Positions 8,548 to 13,125 of a stretch of 13,125 nt of DNA are shown here, piece by piece (the first letter of the stretch is position 1; every line of letters starts with the position of its first letter). The translations under genes were made by a program, and so were the position numbers. Under the pieces are notes generated by a model, which had not been told where the DNA came from, did no database searches, and saw nothing but the letters and a program-made list of their open reading frames with translations. Location of the stretch: assembly GCA_937897315.1 (NCBI GenBank), contig CALCNS010000009.1, forward strand, positions 1 to 13,125, read 5' to 3'. Source of the DNA: an uncultured Bacillota bacterium (GTDB lineage: Bacteria > Bacillota > JAAYKD01).

Positions 8548-9171
8548 TTAACGGCGCATACCGCTTCGAAGCAAGCTGAGTAAATAATCCAATTGAGCCG
8601 TAATGGCTGCTTCATCTCGGGTTCCTAAAAAATTGCTGCGTGGTAATGCAAACTCCTGTAAGTTTATCATCACATGATTGATCAGTCTGCCCATCACTTC
8701 TACCGGTAAATCTTTACGGAGTTCCCCACGGCCAATGGCTTGTTCAATCATATGGCTATAGTATTCCAAACCTTCTATGGAGTAGCGCTGAGCGATCATT
8801 TCTTGTAAGCTGTCTGTTTCGCTGCGAACATTCCGGAGAAAAGAGGCCTCAATCGGATAAGCATCGGCAAAATCCAAAATGAGTCGACCCTGTACTTTTA
8901 AAAGAATAAAGAAATCCAATCGACCAACCGGGCGAATTTCTTGAAAACGCCGCTGAGCAAACTCGGCTTGAATACTGGAAACGCGATCGAGAATCTCCAA
9001 ATACAACTGCAACTTATCGGTAAAATGGTGATAAAAGCTTCCTTTCGATACGGAAGCCCTTTTTAAAATTTCATTAATGGAGGCTGTTTCGTAGCTATGA
9101 GCGGCAAACTCTAGCAGCGCTTCCTTATAAAGACGATCCTCGTTTTTTAGTTTGCCTGACTCTGTTGCCAT
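8548..9171 (-). CDS. TetR/AcrR-family transcriptional regulator
   Basis: A 207-residue one-component repressor-type protein. The N-terminal helix-turn-helix covers about residues 14-55, with the core SINEILKRASVSKGSFYHHF (31-50), a clear TetR signature. The remaining roughly 150 residues are helical and would form the ligand-binding and dimerisation domain; they show no motif that names a ligand. The ATG is well supported by GGGAGGATGCGAC. It has its own AT-rich promoter upstream and lies 27 bases before lepA. No transporter or enzyme gene sits beside it, so its targets are unknown. Autoregulation, and with it an effect on lepA, is possible. It occupies the place where gpr and spoIIP are found in relatives, so it was probably placed here by rearrangement or insertion. 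Confidence 0.9.
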   Translation of the reverse strand: MATESGKLKNEDRLYKEALLEFAAHSYETASINEILKRASVSKGSFYHHFTDKLQLYLEILDRVSSIQAEFAQRRFQEIRPVGRLDFFILLKVQGRLILDFADAYPIEASFLRNVRSETDSLQEMIAQRYSIEGLEYYSHMIEQAIGRGELRKDLPVEVMGRLINHVMINLQEFALPRSNFLGTRDEAAITAQLDYLLSLLRSGMRR

Positions 9172-9214
9172 GTCGCATCCTCCCTTTTGGCATAATCCGC
9201 CATTTTTTCATCGG

Positions 9215-9234
9215 GTAATTATATCACAAATTAC
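9215..9234. promoter_or_regulatory. Candidate operator of the TetR-family regulator
   Basis: The inverted repeat GTAATT-N8-AATTAC covers the tetR -10 box. Its size (20 bp) and position fit autoregulation by a TetR protein. The sequence is very AT-rich, so a chance repeat cannot be excluded. Confidence 0.3.
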
Positions 9235-9246
9235 ATATTGATGCTA
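9218..9246 (-). promoter_or_regulatory. Extended -10 promoter of tetR-lepA
   Basis: On the minus strand TGATATAAT gives a consensus -10 box (TATAAT, 9223-9218) with an extended TG element. A weak -35 (TAGCAT, 9246-9241) lies 17 bases before it. The start would fall near 9211, 40 bases before the tetR ATG. Confidence 0.65.
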
Positions 9247-9271
9247 TGCTAATTCACTCATCTTACGATTT

Positions 9272-9448
9272 TTATTTAATTTCTCCTCTGTGATAGATTT
9301 CTGCCACAGCATCCGCCAAAAACCCCAATGAGCGCAAGGCCTCTTCTTCCGTATTCAAATGCCCACCCACTTCAATAATGATGGAGACTGGGTGCAAATC
9401 TTGATTGTAGAAGACATCCCAATTATAATTGAGGATTTGCCGTATGAA
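9272..9448 (-). pseudogene. spoIIP: C-terminal remnant of stage II sporulation protein P
   Basis: A 58-codon open stretch between two TAA codons reads FIRQILNYNWDVFYNQDLHP, then VSIIIEVGGHLNTEEEALRS and LGFLADAVAEIYHRGEIK. The motifs YNQDLHP and IEVGGHLNTEEEAL are typical of the C-terminal end of SpoIIP, the peptidoglycan amidase that acts during engulfment of the forespore; the Glu in IEVGG matches the conserved late Glu of this amidase fold. At least 250 residues expected before it (membrane anchor and most of the catalytic domain) are missing, and there is no plausible start codon near the beginning. Strand and position, between rpsT and lepA, are exactly where spoIIP lies in Bacillus and many Clostridia. 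The identification rests on recognised motifs, not on an alignment. Confidence 0.8.
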
Positions 9449-9457
9449 TTAGGATTT

Positions 9458-9487
9458 ATTATAACATAGATACAAAGAGGTTGTCAT
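9458..9487 (-). promoter_or_regulatory. Sigma-A-like promoter reading into the spoIIP remnant
   Basis: On the minus strand ATGACA (9487-9482) lies 18 bases before TGTTATAAT, which includes a consensus -10 (9463-9458) with extended TG. Transcription would start near 9451, at the very edge of the remnant, and could run on into tetR and lepA as a second promoter. Confidence 0.5.
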
Positions 9488-9544
9488 CATTCTCAAGACA
9501 CCCAAGGAGGCTCAGAAAAATACATGCAAAGTTCATATTTCATC

Positions 9545-9573
9545 TTGCAAAAGGGAAAAAATCATGATACAAT
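9545..9573 (+). promoter_or_regulatory. Sigma-A promoter of rpsT
   Basis: TTGCAA (9545-9550), a 17-base spacer and TACAAT (9568-9573), preceded by the extended element TGA. The expected start is near 9580, which leaves a leader of about 70 bases before the rpsT ATG. No convincing hairpin was found in that leader. Confidence 0.8.
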
Positions 9574-9650
9574 GACTAAGTCCTATTTATCCAATACTGC
9601 TGCCTCGCTGTTAACGGATAGAACTGAAATACATGAAGGAGGTGAGACGC

Positions 9651-9914
9651 ATGGCCAATAATAAATCTGCCATTAAGCGCGTGAAAATCACCGCCAAAAA
9701 AACTGCTCGGAACAATATCATTCGTTCCAAAGTCCGGAATTCTATTCGCAAATTCAAAGTTGCTGTTACCAATCACACGGAAACTTCTGAAGCAACCTTG
9801 CAATATGCAATCAGCCAGATTGATAAAGCAGTTTCAAAAGGCATTCTCCACAAAAACAATGCTGCACGCAAAAAATCTCGCTTAACCAAGCGACTCAACA
9901 AAGCCGCCGTATAA
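9651..9914 (+). CDS. rpsT: Small ribosomal subunit protein bS20
   Basis: An 87-residue, strongly basic protein that binds 16S rRNA early in 30S assembly. It begins MANNKSAIKRVKITAKKTAR and ends NNAARKKSRLTKRLNKAAV, both typical of S20 from Gram-positive bacteria. The start is the ATG at 9651, 5 bases after a perfect AAGGAGGTGA (9636-9645). An in-frame ATG at 9633 lies upstream of that site and is not used. It is the only plus-strand gene here, as in Bacillus, where rpsT is also inverted relative to its neighbours. It has its own promoter and a hairpin terminator 18 bases after the stop. Confidence 0.98.
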   Translation: MANNKSAIKRVKITAKKTARNNIIRSKVRNSIRKFKVAVTNHTETSEATLQYAISQIDKAVSKGILHKNNAARKKSRLTKRLNKAAV

Positions 9915-9932
9915 TTTGCTGAGTAACCATAA

Positions 9933-9978
9933 AGCGCTGTTCCTCATGACACGAGGGACAGCGCTCTTTGCTTTGTTG
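9933..9978 (+). terminator. Terminator of rpsT, probably shared with holA
   Basis: AGCGCTGTTCCTC (9933-9945) and GAGGGACAGCGCT (9953-9965) pair over 13 bp with a 7-base loop, followed by the T-rich CTTTGCTTTGTTG. rpsT and holA converge on it; on the minus strand the stem is followed by TTT, so it may work in both directions. Confidence 0.85.
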
Positions 9979-9985
9979 CAATCTC

Positions 9986-11023
9986 TTATTGGACCCTGAC
10001 AAAAATTTGCGCCATCAGCAACTCCAAAGCAGAATTTTTATCCATCGTTCCACTCAACATGGCTTCTTCCGTAGAAACCAGTATGGAGAGCAGCTCGTAG
10101 AGAGTATCCGGACGAAATGCTTTTGCTTGTAAGACTGTCTTTCTAAGAGCATAAGAACCCATTCCCAAAGCCTGCACCATGTTGGCTTCCGACACTTTGT
10201 TCGCTTGGAGTTGTTGAACCCGCACCAATTGACGCAGCTGATATCGAATGAGCCCCAACAAGCGAAAAGGTTCCTCACCTCGTCTTAAAATCTCAGTAAG
10301 GAGTGCCATAGCTTGTACTTTTTTCTTGCCAGTAATCAGCTCCATCAGCTGAAACACATTCAGTTCTGCCGAGGGTGACAGATATGGTTGCGCATCTTTC
10401 AACAAAATTGGTTGATCCGGTTTAAAAATTAAAGCTAATTTTTCAATTTCTTGCTCAGCAATACCGATTTGACTTCCGGCTATTTGAACCAAATGATCGA
10501 TTACCGCATAATCCGCCCGTAGCTTTTTGCTTTGAAGTAAATCCTGGATGATGCGAACCATATCATCTCGTTTATTCTTTAAAGAAGGGCATTCCACAAC
10601 TCTAGCCGCATTGAGCACTTGTTTTACAAACCGTTTCCGTTTGTCTAAGTTCTGATAAAAATAGAGGACCAGGATATTGTCGCTGTGCGTTAAATGATAT
10701 AGCCATTTCTGTTCTTCTTCTACACTTCCGAGTTGAGAAGAATCCTCTTCTTTATCGTTACCCTTCATCATGGGACGAAGATTTTCGATGAGTATCACCT
10801 TGCGGTCCCCCAAGAGGCCGATTTGTAATTGAGCTTCCAAATCCAACATATGGAGCGCAGAGCCATCCAAATGAACAAGATTGAACTCACGTTCCGTTTG
10901 AGGAATCAACCCCATTAAACTGGTGCGACTTCGGTCCACCTGCCAAGTATCTTCACCGTGAATCACATATAGATTAGCAATGCTCCCAGCAGCTAGATCG
11001 CGTTGTAATTGTCTCCAATCCAT
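9986..11023 (-). CDS. holA: DNA polymerase III delta subunit
   Basis: The delta subunit opens the beta sliding clamp within the clamp loader during replication. The 345 residues match the family (about 340-350). The N-terminal domain has the usual start ANLYVIHGEDTWQVDRS (residues 16-32); as in all delta subunits there is no functional Walker A site. The middle and collar domains include AGSQIGIAEQEIEKLALIF, NVFQLMELITGKKKVQAMAL and ILRRGEEPFRLLGLIRYQLR, which are typical. The ATG follows GGGGTGATTTC, and an in-frame stop just upstream fixes the start region. It lies 47 bases after comEC, the same pairing as in Bacillus (comEC-yqeN), and both are probably transcribed together up to the shared terminator. 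Confidence 0.95.
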   Translation of the reverse strand: MDWRQLQRDLAAGSIANLYVIHGEDTWQVDRSRTSLMGLIPQTEREFNLVHLDGSALHMLDLEAQLQIGLLGDRKVILIENLRPMMKGNDKEEDSSQLGSVEEEQKWLYHLTHSDNILVLYFYQNLDKRKRFVKQVLNAARVVECPSLKNKRDDMVRIIQDLLQSKKLRADYAVIDHLVQIAGSQIGIAEQEIEKLALIFKPDQPILLKDAQPYLSPSAELNVFQLMELITGKKKVQAMALLTEILRRGEEPFRLLGLIRYQLRQLVRVQQLQANKVSEANMVQALGMGSYALRKTVLQAKAFRPDTLYELLSILVSTEEAMLSGTMDKNSALELLMAQIFVRVQ

Positions 11024-11070
11024 GAAATCACCCCATTACAACATTCGATTTCGAGTTGGGTTATCCCTCC

Positions 11071-13125
11071 TTAGTTTGTGTGACCGGTGCGGCAACATTG
11101 GATCTGCCATTGTTGGCCATTACTGATACAGCGTACTGCTCCTACCTCGGATGTGGTGTATATTTCACAAGATCGTTGCTTTAAGCGCTGAAGCACTTCA
11201 GGAGAGGGATGTCCATATCGATTCTTCCTTCCCACCGAGATGACCGCAATCTCTGGGTCGACCGCTCGAAGAAAAGATTCGCCGGAGGATGTTTTCCCTC
11301 CATGATGAGCTACTTTCAACAACGTGTGAAAGTCTGTAGATTGCACAGGCAAATTCATAGCTTCCTCCGCCGGTAGCTCCATATCGCCTGTCAACCAAAG
11401 ATCAGTACGACCAAAAGAGATATGTAAACAAATGGAGTCATTGTTGTTTCCATCTTGGCTAAATCGTGCAGATTGAACTTCAATTCTAACCTGTTTGTCC
11501 GGATAGAACACTTGCCCTTCCTGTAAAGAAATTAGGGATTCTTGTGTGAAGCCACTATACCACCGCGTTAAATCTTGAGGTACATCCTCAGTTTGAGGTA
11601 AAGCATGTAGAAAATATCGAAAAGGAATTTCTGATTGAACTTGCATCAAGCCTTGATAATGATCCCCATGCGCGTGAGTCAGTATGGCATAATCTATAGA
11701 TTGTATCCCTTGCCGTTGTAAATACGGCAACACCGCGGTTAGACCAATGTTGCTATCTGCTGTCATCGAACCTCCGCCGTCGACCAACATAGTCTGACCA
11801 TTGGGGAATCGAAGAAAAATGCTGTCTCCCTGACCCACGTCTATGAAGGTGACCTCCAATGGATATGGCCATGGATGCCAATAACATAAAAGGCATACAC
11901 TAAGTAGAGCGACGGCTGACTTTTGAGAAACCCTCCTCCACTCACCTTTTGCATAACGCAGAAATAACTGCATGCCATACAGTAATACGACAAACCACCA
12001 AGGCGGAGTGGGCAATGAAAAAACAGCAAAGGGTAAATTTGCGAAAAAGCTTCCCGATTTCAACAAAAGTTGCAAATACAAATCGGTCAATCCATAGAAC
12101 CAACTGAAATACAATCCAAAAGGATAGATGGTCAACAGGAAAACCAATAAGAGCGACGAAGGCAAGATCAAACCAGCAAAAACTAAGTTACTAATAGGGG
12201 CGATGAGTGAAACCTGATGAAACAATCGTAAACTCAAGGGTAAAACAGCCCACTGTGCTGCTAACGTGGAACCCATCGCTACTGCTAGCCAACTTGGCCA
12301 ACTCCAACGTTGCTGAAAGAACTGAATAAAGGGTGTCGCCCAGACAAACAGTCCCCATACTGCAAGAAATGACAGCTGAAATCCCACCTCAAACAACATA
12401 AATGGTTGAAATGCCAAAATACATAGCACTGTGGCGGCCAAAAGCGAAGGCCAATGGGTTTTTCTCCAGCGAAATTTCGCTATGACAGCGAAGCTGGCCA
12501 TAGTTCCTGCTCGTATGACCGATGACTCCAAACCCGTTAGAAGAACAAAAAAGGCAATCCCCACTAGCAGAAGGACCATTTCTCCCTCTCTGCTGAAAGG
12601 GAATCTGCGCAGGATGCAAAGCAACCCTAACAAAAAGAAGGCAACATTCCCTCCAGAGACAGCCAGTAAATGCAACAACCCGGCTTTCTGAAAGGAGCTC
12701 TCCCACTCCTCCGGAAGCTCATCTCCTACCCCCACTGTCAAACCAAAAAGAAAAGAGGCCTCATCTCTGCCCAACCTTGGCGAACCACCCGGCAGGTGCT
12801 GGTATAATGCTTGGTAGAGTGTTCGGCGCAATAGCCAAATGGGTCTGAATGGTCCTTGTATTGGATGGTTGACCTTGGTGATGACTTGATCGGCATAAAA
12901 CCGGGCGATGATATGACGTCGGCGCGATATCACCTCCCAATCGGGATCCCCGAAATTCATACGACCACTCTGTGTGTAACATGTTCCATGTAATGTCATC
13001 TCATCTCCAGGAACCGGCCAAGAAAGCGTACTATCTGATTCCAATGTCACTAAAAATCGGCCATCGAAATGCGGGTCGGTTAGGTAGAAGCACCAATCTC
13101 CTTCCTTATTGCGGTAAGGAAATCC
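11071..13125 (-). CDS. comEC: ComEC/Rec2 DNA-uptake channel, 5' end missing
   Basis: The membrane channel that takes single-stranded DNA into the cell during transformation. 684 codons are visible and the frame stays open to the window edge (reading GFPYRNKEGDWCFYL...), so the GTG at 13050 is not the true start. Order of parts in the visible sequence: the end of the N-terminal OB-like domain; the Competence domain with GLLHLLAVSGGNVA (149-162) and many hydrophobic segments (about 160-415); and a metallo-beta-lactamase-like domain with FIDVGQGDS (427-435), THAHGDH (483-489), WLTGDME and KVAHHGGKTSSGE. The metal-binding residues are present. The protein looks intact, but uptake also needs ComEA and pilus genes that are not in this window. 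holA follows 47 bases downstream. Confidence 0.96.
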   Translation of the reverse strand, partial: GFPYRNKEGDWCFYLTDPHFDGRFLVTLESDSTLSWPVPGDEMTLHGTCYTQSGRMNFGDPDWEVISRRRHIIARFYADQVITKVNHPIQGPFRPIWLLRRTLYQALYQHLPGGSPRLGRDEASFLFGLTVGVGDELPEEWESSFQKAGLLHLLAVSGGNVAFFLLGLLCILRRFPFSREGEMVLLLVGIAFFVLLTGLESSVIRAGTMASFAVIAKFRWRKTHWPSLLAATVLCILAFQPFMLFEVGFQLSFLAVWGLFVWATPFIQFFQQRWSWPSWLAVAMGSTLAAQWAVLPLSLRLFHQVSLIAPISNLVFAGLILPSSLLLVFLLTIYPFGLYFSWFYGLTDLYLQLLLKSGSFFANLPFAVFSLPTPPWWFVVLLYGMQLFLRYAKGEWRRVSQKSAVALLSVCLLCYWHPWPYPLEVTFIDVGQGDSIFLRFPNGQTMLVDGGGSMTADSNIGLTAVLPYLQRQGIQSIDYAILTHAHGDHYQGLMQVQSEIPFRYFLHALPQTEDVPQDLTRWYSGFTQESLISLQEGQVFYPDKQVRIEVQSARFSQDGNNNDSICLHISFGRTDLWLTGDMELPAEEAMNLPVQSTDFHTLLKVAHHGGKTSSGESFLRAVDPEIAVISVGRKNRYGHPSPEVLQRLKQRSCEIYTTSEVGAVRCISNGQQWQIQCCRTGHTN

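Larger units (their letters stand above)
9172..9650. other. 479-base region without an intact gene
   Basis: This gap between the divergent tetR and rpsT starts holds, in order: the tetR ribosome-binding site and promoter, a SpoIIP C-terminal remnant (9272-9448), a sigma-A-like promoter pointing toward that remnant, and the rpsT promoter with a leader of about 70 bases. No trace of gpr could be read. Nothing else recognisable was seen. Confidence 0.75.

Noticed and set aside
9241..9250. Tandem ATGCT repeat upstream of tetR.
   Set aside because: Two copies of five bases in AT-rich DNA are expected by chance.
9574..9650. Possible autoregulatory RNA structure in the rpsT leader.
   Set aside because: Only a CCTC/GAGG pairing with the ribosome-binding site could be found, which is too short to support a regulatory element.
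9524..9661. A 45-codon plus-strand ORF upstream of rpsT, preceded by AAGGAGG.
   Set aside because: It spans the rpsT promoter and runs 11 bases into rpsT. The ribosome-binding site is 13 bases from the ATG, no promoter was seen upstream, and the product has no recognisable motif.

Overview
The window is a 13.1 kb piece of a Gram-positive (Firmicutes, most likely class Clostridia) chromosome. It carries the conserved block comEC-holA-rpsT-[gpr-spoIIP position]-lepA-hemW-hrcA-grpE-dnaK-dnaJ. Everything reads on the minus strand except rpsT. The evidence for Firmicutes is the gene order, a perfect CIRCE operator with an HrcA repressor, a DnaK of 611 residues with the short nucleotide-binding domain typical of Gram-positives, and the remains of a sporulation gene (spoIIP). 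The species cannot be fixed from the sequence.

Layout from high to low coordinates (mostly the direction of transcription). comEC (5' end cut by the window edge) and holA form one unit. It converges on rpsT, and both end at a shared hairpin terminator near 9933-9965. rpsT has its own strong promoter. Between rpsT and the next gene lie 479 bases without an intact gene. In relatives this is where gpr and spoIIP sit; here only a 58-codon SpoIIP C-terminal remnant is left, and a TetR-family regulator gene now stands next to lepA. tetR and lepA are closely linked, and a 13-bp hairpin with a T-run separates lepA from hemW. Next comes a textbook heat-shock promoter overlapped by CIRCE. It drives hrcA, a chaperonin gene, grpE, dnaK and dnaJ (truncated at the window start).

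The most distinctive feature is the gene between hrcA and grpE. It encodes a complete 517-residue archaeal-like (group II-like, 'group III') chaperonin, which needs no GroES-type co-chaperonin. Its position puts it under HrcA/CIRCE control together with the DnaK-GrpE-DnaJ machine, so a folding chamber and the Hsp70 system would be made from one heat-shock transcript. Such bacterial chaperonins are known (for example in Carboxydothermus hydrogenoformans) but uncommon. The second distinctive feature is the eroded sporulation locus, which suggests that this lineage descends from spore formers and has lost at least these two genes here.

I found no mobile element, CRISPR array, tRNA or rRNA. The rest is well-conserved housekeeping: translation (rpsT, lepA), replication (holA), radical-SAM haem handling (hemW) and DNA uptake (comEC).
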